Shown: positions 54,896 through 63,876, counted from the first letter of the stretch. The stretch is 64,000 nucleotides of DNA from an uncultured Oscillibacter sp. (GCA_910577405.1 CAJTMG010000020.1:1-64000), one strand, 5' to 3'. Notes: a model not told the origin generated them from the letters alone. Numbers and translations are program-made.

Positions 54896-55776
54896 GCGGG
54901 AATACAAAAAAGATTATCCTCTGCCCCAACCCCAACCGGGACCAGGGAATGAAGACCACCCGGGCGGCAGAGAAGATTCTGCGGGAGATGGGCTTTCATA
55001 CGGTAGTGTGCTCACCGTTCCGGGACCGGAAGGAAGGAGCTTTTGCGGAATACGACGTGCGGCCCCTGCCCCAGGAGCTTCGGGGGGCGGATCTGCTGAT
55101 TACCTTCGGCGGCGATGGGACGATTCTGCACCTGGCAAAGCTGGCGGCACTGCATAAGATGCCGGTGCTGGGAATCAACATGGGTGGTCTTGGCTTTGTG
55201 GCGGAGCTGGAGGCGGGAGAGCTGGAGACCCTGCGGAAATTGAAAGACTGGAGGTTTGAGACGGAGTACCGGATGATGCTGGATGTGTCCGTATTCCGGG
55301 AGGGCCGTCAGATTTACACGAACCTGGGGCTGAACGACGCGGTGATACGGGAAGGACCCATTTCCCATGTGATACACCTGAAAATTTCCTCCGACGGGCG
55401 GCATCTGGCGGACATCGCGGGAGACGGGGTGATCATAGCCACGCCCACCGGGTCCACAGCCTACTCCCTTTCCGCCGGCGGGCCAGTGGTGGAACCGATG
55501 GCTCAGGCGATGGTGGTCTGCCCCATCTGCATTCACAATATGCGCTTTTCGTCCTATGTGCTGTCCCCGGAACACACGCTGACAGTAGAGCTGGAGCGCA
55601 ACGGACGGAAGCCGGTTTATCTCTTTGTGGATGAGAGCCGGGCCTTTGCGCTTCGGTCGGACGACAGGGTGCAGGTCCAGCGGTCCCGGTACGTCACCCG
55701 GCTGGTACGGCTTTCGGAACGGAGCTTTTGCGAGATATTTGCCCAAAAAATGCTGCCAGGAGGGCTGGAAGGATGA
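54892..55776 (+). CDS. nadK: NAD kinase
   Basis: Makes NADP from NAD and ATP (or polyphosphate). 294 residues from a GTG at 54892 that overlaps the tlyA stop. The GGDGT motif is in LLITFGGDGTILHLAKLAALHKMPVLGINMGGLGFVAELE near residues 64-100. The nucleotide-binding NDAVI(R)EG and GDGVIIATPTGSTAYSLSAGGPVV follow. It is translationally coupled to argR through ATGA. Confidence 0.95.
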   Translation: MSGNTKKIILCPNPNRDQGMKTTRAAEKILREMGFHTVVCSPFRDRKEGAFAEYDVRPLPQELRGADLLITFGGDGTILHLAKLAALHKMPVLGINMGGLGFVAELEAGELETLRKLKDWRFETEYRMMLDVSVFREGRQIYTNLGLNDAVIREGPISHVIHLKISSDGRHLADIAGDGVIIATPTGSTAYSLSAGGPVVEPMAQAMVVCPICIHNMRFSSYVLSPEHTLTVELERNGRKPVYLFVDESRAFALRSDDRVQVQRSRYVTRLVRLSERSFCEIFAQKMLPGGLEG

Positions 55777-56222
55777 AAAATGACCGGCAGGCGATGATAC
55801 TGGAAATCATTTCCCAGGAAAATATAGAGACGCAGGAACAGCTTTTGCAGCGCTTGCAGGAACGGGGCGTCAGCAGTACCCAGGCGACAATTTCACGGGA
55901 TATCAAACAGATGCACCTGATTAAGGAACCCGTGGGCCAGGGGGTCTATAAATACGCTGTCTCCAGGAACCGTTCACGGCTGAATTCCGCGGAGAAGCTC
56001 AGAACCATTTTCCGGGAGTGCATTATCAGCATTGACAGCGCTCAGAATATCGTTGTCATCAAGACCATGCCGGGGCTTGCTAATGGAGCCTGCTCCGCCC
56101 TGGACCACATGGAGCTGCCTTATATGGTCGGCACGCTGGCGGGAGATGACACGGCCTTCCTGCTGATGCGGGACACGGAGGCCGCAGAGTCCTTTTGCAA
56201 GGAAATTCGGGGGCTTTTGTGA
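55773..56222 (+). CDS. argR: Arginine repressor ArgR/AhrC
   Basis: Arginine-sensing hexameric repressor/activator of arginine metabolism. The ATG at 55773 overlaps the nadK stop; an in-frame ATG at 55728 lies inside nadK. It has 149 residues. The N-terminal winged helix is VSSTQATISRDIKQMHLIKEP. The C-terminal arginine-binding domain has the conserved GTLAGDDTAFLLMRD. In OLE loci argR always precedes recN, as here. Confidence 0.95.
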   Translation: MKNDRQAMILEIISQENIETQEQLLQRLQERGVSSTQATISRDIKQMHLIKEPVGQGVYKYAVSRNRSRLNSAEKLRTIFRECIISIDSAQNIVVIKTMPGLANGACSALDHMELPYMVGTLAGDDTAFLLMRDTEAAESFCKEIRGLL

Positions 56223-56333
56223 GCTGTCTGGACGATATCCTGCGCCGTCATGGGGTACAGCCGGTCGGGAAGGGGGTATCTGGACTGCATCATCTTAGGG
56301 CAGGAATTTGTTGGTATAAAATGAGGGATTTTT

Positions 56334-58022
56334 ATGCTGGAAGTGCTTCATATAGAAAATATCGCCGTTATAGAGCAGGCGGACATCCAATTCCGTCGGG
56401 GATTCAATGCCTTGACCGGTGAAACAGGCGCGGGCAAATCGATCGTCATAGACGCAATGGGTGCGGTGCTGGGGGGACGGACCTCCAGAGATTTGATCCG
56501 CACCGGGGCAGCGAAGGCGTTTGTCAGCGCGGAGTTTTCCGAAGTGCCTGCCAATCTGCCGGGACTGACAGAAAACGGACTTGCGCCGGACGAGGACGGG
56601 CATCTGATGTTACAGCGCGAGATTTCCGGCGACGGCAAGAACGCCTGCCGGGTAAACGGGCGTCCAGTGACCGTGGCGCAGCTCCGGCAGGTGGGAAGCG
56701 AACTGCTGAATATTCATGGCCAGCATGACGGCGCGCAGCTTCTGGACGAGGAACAGCATGGAGCGTACCTGGACCGGTTCGGGCGCACGGACGGACCCTT
56801 TGCCGCTTACCAGGAGGCGTTTGGGGTTCTGGCGGAGCTTCGGCGGAAAATCAGCGCACTGCAAATGGACGAGGCGGAGAAGGCCCGGAGAGTGGACAGC
56901 CTGAAATTTCAGATCGGTGAACTGGAACGGGCAGAACTTCAGCCGGGGGAAGAGGAAGAGCTGGAACAGCGGCGGAGTCTTCTGCGGAATGGGGAGAAGT
57001 ATCTCTCGGCCCTGTCCGCGGCGGATTACTGCCTGAACGGAGACGACGAGAATGCCGGCGCGGTGAGCCAGCTTCAGGACGCGGGGGCGGCGCTGGCCAA
57101 TGTCCGACGGCTGGATGAGACGCTTTCGGAGGTCTTCCAGCGTCTGGAGACCCTGCAAAGCGAGGCTTACGATCTGGCGGAGATCATCAGTGACCTGCGG
57201 GGGGCGTTTGATTTCTCTCCGGAAGAGCTGGACGCGGCGGAGAGCAGGACAGATCAGCTTTACCGTTTGAAGAAGAAATACGGCGCGACAGTGGAGGATA
57301 TGCTGGACTATCTGGAGCAGTGCCGGAAGGAGCTGGACGCGATTGAGACGGCGGATGACACGCTGATTTTCCTGGAACAGCAGCTTGCCAAGGCCCGGAA
57401 GAACGTCCAGACCGCAGGCGCTGAGCTGACCGCCGTCCGGAAAGCCGCCGCAGCCGATCTGGAAGCCCGGATACAGCAGGAACTGCGGGACCTGGATATG
57501 AACCGGGTGCGGTTTGCCATTGCCTTTGAGGAGAAAGAACCCTCTCCGGACGGCTGTGACGTGGTGCGCTTCCTGATGTCCGCCAACGCAGGGGAGGATT
57601 TGAAGCCCATTGCGCGGATTGCCTCCGGCGGCGAGCTGGCCCGGATCATGCTGGCGTTAAAGAATGTGCTGGCAGAGCAGGAGTCCATCGGAACCATGGT
57701 CTTTGACGAGGTGGACACAGGGGTTTCCGGACGGGCGGCCCAGAAGGTGGCGGAAAAGCTGGCCCAGGTAAGCCGCCGGAAACAGGTGCTCTGCGTGACC
57801 CATCTGCCCCAGCTTGCGGCTATGGCGGACACCCATTTTTCCGTGGAGAAGGGAGAGCGGGACGGCCGGACCTATACGGAGGTAGTGCTTCTGGACCGGC
57901 AGCGTCGTACAGCGGAGCTGGCCCGCATCACCGGAGGCTCCAAGGTGACGGACGCCTTGCTGGAGAGCGCCGGGGAGCTTCTGGACGGCGCGGAGGCTTA
58001 CCGGGAGACGCTGGCAGATTGA
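56334..58022 (+). CDS. recN: DNA repair protein RecN
   Basis: SMC-like ATPase for double-strand break repair, 562 residues. Walker A is GETGAGKSIV near residue 33 and the Walker B/signature part is IASGGELARIMLALKNVLA with VFDEVDTGVSGRAAQKVAEKL. A long coiled coil fills the middle (about 150-370). MLEVLHIENIAVIEQADIQF is the typical start. The 110-base gap after argR holds no stem-loop that I trust. It ends the OLE-type gene string; spoIVB, which follows recN in Bacillus, is not here. Confidence 0.96.
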   Translation: MLEVLHIENIAVIEQADIQFRRGFNALTGETGAGKSIVIDAMGAVLGGRTSRDLIRTGAAKAFVSAEFSEVPANLPGLTENGLAPDEDGHLMLQREISGDGKNACRVNGRPVTVAQLRQVGSELLNIHGQHDGAQLLDEEQHGAYLDRFGRTDGPFAAYQEAFGVLAELRRKISALQMDEAEKARRVDSLKFQIGELERAELQPGEEEELEQRRSLLRNGEKYLSALSAADYCLNGDDENAGAVSQLQDAGAALANVRRLDETLSEVFQRLETLQSEAYDLAEIISDLRGAFDFSPEELDAAESRTDQLYRLKKKYGATVEDMLDYLEQCRKELDAIETADDTLIFLEQQLAKARKNVQTAGAELTAVRKAAAADLEARIQQELRDLDMNRVRFAIAFEEKEPSPDGCDVVRFLMSANAGEDLKPIARIASGGELARIMLALKNVLAEQESIGTMVFDEVDTGVSGRAAQKVAEKLAQVSRRKQVLCVTHLPQLAAMADTHFSVEKGERDGRTYTEVVLLDRQRRTAELARITGGSKVTDALLESAGELLDGAEAYRETLAD

Positions 58023-58029
58023 AACGCAC

Positions 58030-58058
58030 AAAACCGGTGGAGAAATCTGCCGGTTTTT
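58030..58058 (+). terminator. Intrinsic terminator after recN
   Basis: AAAACCGG (58030-58037) pairs with CCGGTTTT (58050-58057), followed by more T. Confidence 0.85.
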
Positions 58059-58082
58059 CATGTTTTGCGTGATAAGAAGCGA

Positions 58083-58111
58083 TTGCACTTTTCTTTGTTT
58101 CGTGCTACAAT
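58083..58111 (+). promoter_or_regulatory. SigA promoter of trpS
   Basis: TTGCAC at 58083-58088, a 17-base spacer and TACAAT at 58106-58111. A leader of about 120 nt follows. AAACAGCAG (58113-58121) can pair with CTGCTGTTT (58163-58171); no T-box core is visible. Confidence 0.7.
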
Positions 58112-58241
58112 AAACAGCAGAAAGCCGTGGAGTGCATTGGGGATCAGGAGCGTTTTTTGCCTGCTGTTTCCCCGGTCCCAATGGAACAGCTCGCGGCAGT
58201 AATATAGTACGCTCTGAAATGCTGAAAATATGAGGTGTGAA

Positions 58242-59237
58242 ATGGAAAACGTGAAAAAGAGAATATTAAGCGGAATTCAGCCCAGTGGACGGCTTCACCT
58301 AGGAAACTACTTGGGTCCTCTGCATCACTGGCCTGAGATGATTGAGGAATTTGATTGTTATTTCTTCCTGGCGGACCTGCACACCATCACGGTGCGTCAG
58401 ACGCCGGCGGAGCTGCGTAAACAGACCCTGGCCCTGCTGGCCCAGTATATTGCCTGCGGCCTGGACCCGGAGAAGTGCGTGCTGTTTATTCAGTCCCACG
58501 TTCCCGCCCACAGCCAGCTTGCCTGGGTGCTGAACTGCTATACCATGTTCGGCGAACTTTCCCGTATGACCCAGTTTAAGGATAAGTCTGCCAAAAACGC
58601 CGACAATATCAACGCCGGCCTCTTTACCTACCCGGTCCTGATGGCGGCGGATATTCTGATTTATCAGGCTGACATGGTGCCGGTCGGCGAGGACCAGCGT
58701 CAGCACGTGGAAATCTGCCGGGATATTGCAAACCGCTTCAACGGGATATACGGCGATGTGTTTAAAGTGCCCGAACCGTACATTGCTAAGGTAGGAGCCA
58801 GAATCAAAGGACTCAGCGCCCCGGAAGCGAAAATGTCCAAATCCCAGCCTGATGGGTGTGTGTTCCTGCTGGAGAAGCCGGAGGATATTCAGCGGAAGTT
58901 CAAGAAGGCAGTCACGGATTCTGACGCTTCTGTGCGCTTCGACCCCGCCGCCAAGCCCGGCGTGAGCAATCTGATACAGATCTACGCCGCTGCCACGGGA
59001 AAGAGCTTCGAGGCAATTGAGGCAGAGTTCGACGGCAGGGGCTACGGGGATTTCAAGAAAACCGTAGGTGATGCGGTCGTGGAGCTTCTGCGGCCCCTCC
59101 GGGAGGAGACGGAGCGTCTTCTGGCGGACAAGGCGTATCTGGAGAGCATCTACCGGAGCGGCGCGGAACGGGCTGCCTGTGTCGCAAACCGTACACTGTC
59201 CAAGGTTTACAAAAAAGTGGGCTTCCTGGCTCGCTGA
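58242..59237 (+). CDS. trpS: Tryptophanyl-tRNA synthetase
   Basis: Class I synthetase charging tRNA-Trp, 331 residues from the ATG at 58242 (GAGGTG upstream). The start gives MENVKKRILSGIQPSGRLHLGNYLGPLHHW with the HIGH-type HLGN. KMSKS is in PEAKMSKSQPDGCVF near residue 200. The tryptophan and dimer regions (FADLHTITVRQ-type, GEDQRQHVEICRDIANRFN) are standard. It has its own promoter and a non-T-box leader. Confidence 0.96.
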   Translation: MENVKKRILSGIQPSGRLHLGNYLGPLHHWPEMIEEFDCYFFLADLHTITVRQTPAELRKQTLALLAQYIACGLDPEKCVLFIQSHVPAHSQLAWVLNCYTMFGELSRMTQFKDKSAKNADNINAGLFTYPVLMAADILIYQADMVPVGEDQRQHVEICRDIANRFNGIYGDVFKVPEPYIAKVGARIKGLSAPEAKMSKSQPDGCVFLLEKPEDIQRKFKKAVTDSDASVRFDPAAKPGVSNLIQIYAAATGKSFEAIEAEFDGRGYGDFKKTVGDAVVELLRPLREETERLLADKAYLESIYRSGAERAACVANRTLSKVYKKVGFLAR

Positions 59238-59248
59238 TGGAGGGCGTC

Positions 59249-60364
59249 ATGGCAATCGAAAACAGTCTGATCGTTTACGCGGCCCTGGCGCTGCTGACAG
59301 CCCTGGTGGTCAGCTTTCTGATGACGCCGGTGGTGAAGAGCTTCGCCTATAAAGTGGGAGCGGTGGACGTGCCCAAGGATACCCGGCGGATGCACAAGGT
59401 GCCGATTCCACGTCTGGGCGGTCTGGCGATTTTCATTGGCTTTATGGTCAGCATCCTGATTTTTATCAATATCCGAGGGAACAGTCAGATGCAGAGCATT
59501 CTGATGGGCGCGGTGATTATCGTGGTTTTGGGGGTGGTGGACGACATCATGGCCCTGCCCGCGATGCTGAAATTTGTGGTGCAGATCGGCGCGGCACTGA
59601 TTCCAGCCCTGAACGGCGTGGTGATTCAGGCGTTCTCCAATCCTAATATCTTCTCACAGAATCCATACTGGGCGCTGGGAAGCCTGTCCATTCCTGTGAC
59701 GGTGCTTTGGATTGTGGGCATTACCAATTCCGTGAACCTGATCGACGGCCTGGATGGTCTTGCCAACGGCGTGTCCGCGATTTCTGCGGCGACCATGCTG
59801 GTGATTGCGCTGCTGGCTTCCGAGGCGCAGGTGGCAATTATCATGGCGGCGCTGGTGGGGGCCTGTGTGGGATTTATGCCGTATAATCTCAATCCCGCCA
59901 AAATGTTTATGGGGGATACCGGAGCTACGTTTCTGGGCTTTATCCTGGCCACTATTTCGATTCAGGGTCTGTTCAAGTTTTATGCGGTGATTTCCTTTGC
60001 CGTGCCCTTCCTGATTCTGGGCCTGCCGATTTTCGACACCTCCTTTGCCTTTATCCGCCGCATTGCCCACGGTCAGAATCCCATGCACCCGGACCGGGGA
60101 CATATTCATCACCGGCTGATTGATATGGGGCTGAATCAAAAGCAGGCCGTGGCGACGCTGTATGTGATTTCTGCCATTCTGGGACTTTCCGCGGTAGTGC
60201 TGACCACCGGCGGGGAACAGAAAGCAATGCTGTTCTTTGCGGCGCTGTGCATTGTAGCGGTGGTAGCGGCCCGGGTGGTATTCCCCAAGGAGGTCCGTTC
60301 GGAGATTCAGGAGGAGTTGGACGAGCTGAACGGCCATACAAAAGAGGAAAAGAGGGACTCCTGA
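59249..60364 (+). CDS. Undecaprenyl-phosphate sugar-1-phosphate transferase (WecA/TagO type)
   Basis: Polytopic transferase of the MraY/WecA family, starting cell-envelope polymers by moving GlcNAc-1-P (or MurNAc-1-P) to undecaprenyl phosphate. The ATG at 59249 follows GGAGG and gives 371 residues with about ten helices. Aspartate motifs DD in VLGVVDDIMALP and DGLDG in NLIDGLDGLANG are present, as is the C-terminal HIHHRL (PDRGHIHHRLIDMG), which points to the WecA/TagO branch. It precedes wecB, which makes UDP-ManNAc from the same precursor. Confidence 0.93.
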   Translation: MAIENSLIVYAALALLTALVVSFLMTPVVKSFAYKVGAVDVPKDTRRMHKVPIPRLGGLAIFIGFMVSILIFINIRGNSQMQSILMGAVIIVVLGVVDDIMALPAMLKFVVQIGAALIPALNGVVIQAFSNPNIFSQNPYWALGSLSIPVTVLWIVGITNSVNLIDGLDGLANGVSAISAATMLVIALLASEAQVAIIMAALVGACVGFMPYNLNPAKMFMGDTGATFLGFILATISIQGLFKFYAVISFAVPFLILGLPIFDTSFAFIRRIAHGQNPMHPDRGHIHHRLIDMGLNQKQAVATLYVISAILGLSAVVLTTGGEQKAMLFFAALCIVAVVAARVVFPKEVRSEIQEELDELNGHTKEEKRDS

Positions 60365-60453
60365 ACAATAACCTTGCGTTTTCCGGTTTTCCGCGGCGTT
60401 CTGTGTCATTGAAGCCTGCCGCAGGCGTTTTGCCCGATGGAAGGAGAGGTAAG

Positions 60454-61602
60454 ATGAAAGAAGTGCGAGTGATGAGCGTCTTCGGCACCCGTCCGGAGGC
60501 AATCAAGATGTGTCCTCTTGTAAAGGAGCTGTCCGCCCGGCCCGGCATCCGGAGCCTTTGCTGCGTGACGGCCCAGCACCGGCAGATGTTGGACTCTGTG
60601 CTGGAGGTCTTCCATGTGCGGCCGGATTGGGATCTGGATATCATGACCCCCCGGCAGACCCTCTCCGGCATTACCAGTAAGTGCCTGCTGGGGATGGACG
60701 AGGCCATTGAGCATCTGAAACCGGACCTGATTCTGGTACACGGCGATACCTCCACCACCTTTGCCGGAGCGCTGTCGGCCTTTTACCATCAGATTCCCGT
60801 GGGTCATGTGGAAGCGGGCCTGCGGACCTACGATAAATATTCGCCCTTCCCGGAGGAAATGAACCGGGTCCTGGTCAGCGGCATTGCGGATATGTATTTC
60901 TGCCCAACGGAGGGAAATCGGGAAAATCTTGTCAAAGAAGGCCATCAGAAGGGGATCTTTATTACTGGGAACACGGTTATTGACGCCCTTCGGACCACGG
61001 TGCAGAAGGAGTATCAGTTCGCTACCGACGAGCTGAACCGTCTGTCTTATGATACGAGGAAAGTCATTCTCGTCACCTGCCACCGCCGGGAGAACTACGG
61101 TGAGCCGATGAAGAATATCATGCTGGCTCTGCGGCAGATTGCGGAGGAAAACCGTGATGTAGAACTGGTGTACCCGGTCCATCTCAGCCCAGTGGTGCGG
61201 GAAGCGGTGGACACCTATCTTCGTGGCGCGCCCAGGGTACATCTGATTGACCCTCTGCCCGCAGACGAGATGCACAATCTGATGGCCCGATGTTATATGG
61301 TACTGACGGATTCCGGAGGGTTACAGGAGGAAGCGCCTGCCCTTGGAAAGCCGGTATTGGTCCTGCGCCGGGAAACGGAACGTCCGGAAGCTGTGGCCGC
61401 GGGGACGGTAAAGCTGGCAGGGGTGGTGCAGGACGATATTGTGACTATGGCGAGCCGTTTGATTTTTGATAAGAAGGCTTATGAACAGATGGCCCATGCT
61501 GTGAATCCCTACGGAGACGGACAGGCGTGCCGACGCATTGCCGACGCGATTGAATGGCGCTGCGGTCTCCGGGCAAATCCGCCGGAAGACTACAGAGCCT
61601 GA
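60454..61602 (+). CDS. wecB: UDP-N-acetylglucosamine 2-epimerase
   Basis: Converts UDP-GlcNAc to UDP-ManNAc for wall polymers or capsule, 382 residues. The ATG at 60454 is preceded by GGAGAGG; the longer frame is not credible. Family blocks are SVFGTRPEAIKMCPLVKEL, VHGDTSTTFAGALSAFYHQIPVGHVEAGLRT, CHRRENYGEPMKNI and LTDSGGLQEEAPALGKPVLVLRRETERPEA. With the WecA/TagO-type transferase upstream it forms a pair for a teichoic-acid-like or capsular linkage. Called mnaA in Firmicutes. Confidence 0.95.
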   Translation: MKEVRVMSVFGTRPEAIKMCPLVKELSARPGIRSLCCVTAQHRQMLDSVLEVFHVRPDWDLDIMTPRQTLSGITSKCLLGMDEAIEHLKPDLILVHGDTSTTFAGALSAFYHQIPVGHVEAGLRTYDKYSPFPEEMNRVLVSGIADMYFCPTEGNRENLVKEGHQKGIFITGNTVIDALRTTVQKEYQFATDELNRLSYDTRKVILVTCHRRENYGEPMKNIMLALRQIAEENRDVELVYPVHLSPVVREAVDTYLRGAPRVHLIDPLPADEMHNLMARCYMVLTDSGGLQEEAPALGKPVLVLRRETERPEAVAAGTVKLAGVVQDDIVTMASRLIFDKKAYEQMAHAVNPYGDGQACRRIADAIEWRCGLRANPPEDYRA

Positions 61603-61613
61603 AAGCAGAGCCT

Positions 61614-62366
61614 ATGGACAGACGGAATCTGAACTGGATTACCTGGGGCTTTGTGATGCTGGCAGTAGTGGTGATGGCGCTGATGCTGGGAGGGAGTCTC
61701 CGGCGAAGCACGCATATCACCCTGCCGGCATCCGGGGAAGGACAGAGCAGAACGGAGGAAAGTCAGACTCCCTCCGGCGGCGCGCTGACGTTGGTGGAAA
61801 TCCGGCCTGATACAGTGCAGTCCGCCATTGCCAGTCTGTCGCGGCCCGAGACTTACTGCCGGACGGTGACAGCAGAGCAGTTCTGGAGCGGCGGCAGCGG
61901 GTATTATGAGACCTTTGCGGCCGTCAGCGGACCTTGGACCCGTACCGACCGCACTCTGCCGGATGGACAGACCCGACACGCACTGACCAACGGAGAGGAA
62001 ACCTATATCTGGTACAATGACGGCACGGAGGTCTTTGCCGCGCCTGCCGAGGGAATTTCCGGAGACGACGAGCAATCCATTCCCACCTATGAGGAAATTC
62101 TGGAGCTTCCAACAGAGTCCATCGTGGAGGCGGATTACCGGGTTTTGCAGGAGATGAACTGCATTTATGTAGAGACTGCGGAGGATATGGACGGTTACGC
62201 GCTGCGGTATTGGGTCAGTGTCCGGAGCGGTCTTCTGGTGGCGGCGGAAAAGCTGCTTGCCGGAGAAATCATTTACCGGATGTCCGCCCCGGAGGGAGAG
62301 GAAACAGAGCCGGTGCCGTCTGATTTCACGCTTCCCGACGGCAGAATGCTGCTTGATATGGAATAG
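61614..62366 (+). CDS. Membrane-anchored hypothetical protein
   Basis: 250 residues: MDRRNLNWITWGFVMLAVVVMALMLG with a helix at about 10-27, then a long extracellular domain. The domain has SLSRPETYCRTVTAEQFWSGGSGYYETFAAVSGPWTRTDR and TYEEILELPTESIVEADYRVLQ with LRYWVSVRSGLLVAAEKLLAGEIIYRM. The helix lacks a lipobox, so it is a bitopic protein with the bulk outside. The fold resembles lipoprotein beta-sheet domains that bind hydrophobic or carrier ligands, but I do not recognise the family. It follows wecB by 11 bases. Confidence 0.8.
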   Translation: MDRRNLNWITWGFVMLAVVVMALMLGGSLRRSTHITLPASGEGQSRTEESQTPSGGALTLVEIRPDTVQSAIASLSRPETYCRTVTAEQFWSGGSGYYETFAAVSGPWTRTDRTLPDGQTRHALTNGEETYIWYNDGTEVFAAPAEGISGDDEQSIPTYEEILELPTESIVEADYRVLQEMNCIYVETAEDMDGYALRYWVSVRSGLLVAAEKLLAGEIIYRMSAPEGEETEPVPSDFTLPDGRMLLDME

Positions 62367-62368
62367 AG

Positions 62369-62401
62369 AAAGGCGGGGGATTTTTGACAGCCCCGCCTTT
62401 T
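62369..62401. terminator. Intrinsic terminator between converging genes
   Basis: AAAGGCGGGG (62369-62378) pairs exactly with CCCCGCCTTT (62391-62400), and serves both the plus-strand gene before it and the minus-strand operon that ends at 62403. Confidence 0.9.
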
Positions 62402-62402
62402 A

Positions 62403-63137
62403 CTATAGAATCAGGAGAAGTCCCAGCGCCACCAGAAGCTCTTCGTCAGCCTCTTCCCGGAAAAGAAAGAACAGCAGTACCAGCAGGAGCATATCGCCGG
62501 TGTCCACATGGTCCATATGAAACTGGTCGAGGAGATGCCGCAGGAAACCCGTCAGGCCGTCGGAAGGGCGCGGACCGTTTGACCAGCCTGGACCGCCGGA
62601 AGATGAGCTGCCAGACTGAGGGCCTCCTGGCCAGCCTGGACCGCCAGAAGATGAATCGCCAGACTGCGGACCGCCTGACCAGCCTGGACCGCCGGAAGAT
62701 GAGCTGCCAGACTGCGGACCGCCTGACCAGCCTGGACCGCCGGAAGATGAGCTGCCAGACTGCGGACCGCCTGACCAGCCTGGACCGCCGGAAGATGAGC
62801 TGCCAGACTGAGGACCTCCTGGCCAGCCTGGACCGCCGGAAGATGAGCTGCCAGACTGCGGACTGCCTGACCAGCCTGGACCGCCGGAAGATGAATCGCC
62901 AGACTGCGGACTGCCTGGCCAGCCTGGACCGCCAGAAGATGGACCACCAGACTGCTGCCCACTGGAAGAAGAACTGCCAGACTGCGGCCCGCTCGGTTTG
63001 CCGGAAGGAGAACCATTGCGGGGCGCTCCAGTCGGGGGTCCGGGAGCGGCAGGGGGCGGCTGTTCTGTTCCGCGGCGCTCTTCTTCCGGAATACGGGTAT
63101 AAGTGCCGTCATCGCTGCGGATATAGCGGTTATACAT
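62403..63137 (-). CDS. Gly/Ser/Pro-repeat protein with hydrophobic C-terminus
   Basis: 244 residues from the ATG at 63137. A folded N-terminus (MYNRYIRSDDGTYTRIPEEER) leads into about eight 16-residue repeats of the form SSSGGPGWSGGPQSG (about residues 50-185), then FLRHLLDQFHMDHVDTGDMLLLVLLFFLFREEADEELLVALGLLLIL. That C-terminal block is conserved in many Clostridia and looks like a small membrane-associated helix pair. The repeats are a low-complexity linker whose length surely varies between strains. It is the third gene of a minus-strand operon with the next two. Confidence 0.78.
   Translation of the reverse strand: MYNRYIRSDDGTYTRIPEEERRGTEQPPPAAPGPPTGAPRNGSPSGKPSGPQSGSSSSSGQQSGGPSSGGPGWPGSPQSGDSSSGGPGWSGSPQSGSSSSGGPGWPGGPQSGSSSSGGPGWSGGPQSGSSSSGGPGWSGGPQSGSSSSGGPGWSGGPQSGDSSSGGPGWPGGPQSGSSSSGGPGWSNGPRPSDGLTGFLRHLLDQFHMDHVDTGDMLLLVLLFFLFREEADEELLVALGLLLIL
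62577..62995 (-). repeat. 48 bp tandem repeat array in coding sequence
   Basis: About eight copies of a 48-base unit, each encoding one 16-residue Gly/Ser/Pro/Trp repeat. Typical units begin CCTGACCAGCCTGGACCGCC on the plus strand, with small changes (GAATCG for GAGCTG, GGCCAG for GACCAG). They are in phase with the ORF and have no spacer, so it is not a CRISPR array. Confidence 0.88.
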
Positions 63138-63594
63138 CCCCCGACCCTCCCCATCCTGACAGGAATTTCCGGCCCAGATGGAACAGGCGCGCAAGCTGCA
63201 AGGCCCGTTCTATTTTATCCTGCCGTTCTGCTTTCAGGTAAGGCCGCAGGGCATAGAGCAGATTCCGGGCGTTGGAGTCCCGCTGGCCGCCCAGTTCCTG
63301 AATCAGCGGCAGGAGTTTGGTGATCAGCTTTGGGTCTATGCCGCCAGTGAGGGAAGAGAGGAAATCCCCAGCGGGCGGCGGACTGGTCTGTGCCTGCGGG
63401 TTCCAGCCGTTCCCGGACTGCCCCTGGGAATTCCAGCCCGTACCGGAAGGGGGCGTTGGATTCCATGCCGGTTCCGATTGAGGGGGTGGAGAGGTTTGCT
63501 GTCCGCCGCCGAGGGATTGGGCAAGCTGCATGATCTGGGACATGGCGTCCGGGTTGGACAGCAGGCTGTTCAGTTTCTCGTCAAATTCCGCCAT
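63130..63594 (-). CDS. Conserved clostridial hypothetical protein
   Basis: 154 residues from the ATG at 63594, preceded by GGAGGG. The N-terminus is MAEFDEKLNSLLSNPDAMSQIMQLAQSLGG, which matches short sporulation-era clostridial proteins of the same start. A Pro/Gln/Gly/Asn/Trp-rich linker (residues about 31-75) leads to ITKLLPLIQELGGQRDSNARNLLYALRPYLKAERQDKIERALQLARLFHLGRKFL, a compact helical domain. It overlaps the repeat-protein gene by eight bases. No activity is known to me. Confidence 0.78.
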   Translation of the reverse strand: MAEFDEKLNSLLSNPDAMSQIMQLAQSLGGGQQTSPPPQSEPAWNPTPPSGTGWNSQGQSGNGWNPQAQTSPPPAGDFLSSLTGGIDPKLITKLLPLIQELGGQRDSNARNLLYALRPYLKAERQDKIERALQLARLFHLGRKFLSGWGGSGDV

Positions 63595-63618
63595 GGGGTC
63601 CAACCCTCCTTTCCGCCC

Positions 63619-63876
63619 TTATTTCTGTACCGCTTTGTTGATTCGTTCCACCAGTGCCGCGCCGCTGGGACTCTGCATGATTTGATTCACCATCTGCACC
63701 ATGGCGGAGGTATCACCTTTGGTCGCGGAACGAACCGCCTTTTGTAAACTGGCCCCTTGATCGCCCTGGGTCAGCATCTGCATAAGCGCCTGGCCGTCCT
63801 GGGACTGCATCAGAGATTTCAGCATCGCCGGGTTCGCCTTGAGCTGTTCGGCCATACGAGCCGCTTTGTCGTCCAT
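63619..63876 (-). CDS. Conserved clostridial hypothetical protein, first gene of a trio
   Basis: 85 residues, MDDKAARMAEQLKANPAMLKSLMQSQDGQALMQMLTQGDQ. It is almost all helix with Met/Gln-rich faces and no signal peptide or membrane segment. The NPAMLKSLMQSQDGQALMQML block resembles the N-terminus of the next protein (NPDAMSQIMQLAQSL), which suggests the two share a helical interaction module. AGGAGGCAG precedes the ATG. It is the first of three genes on the minus strand. Confidence 0.78.
   Translation of the reverse strand: MDDKAARMAEQLKANPAMLKSLMQSQDGQALMQMLTQGDQGASLQKAVRSATKGDTSAMVQMVNQIMQSPSGAALVERINKAVQK

Noticed and set aside
62577..62995. Possible CRISPR array
   Set aside because: The 48 bp units are contiguous, in frame with an ORF and without unique spacers; it is a coding tandem repeat.
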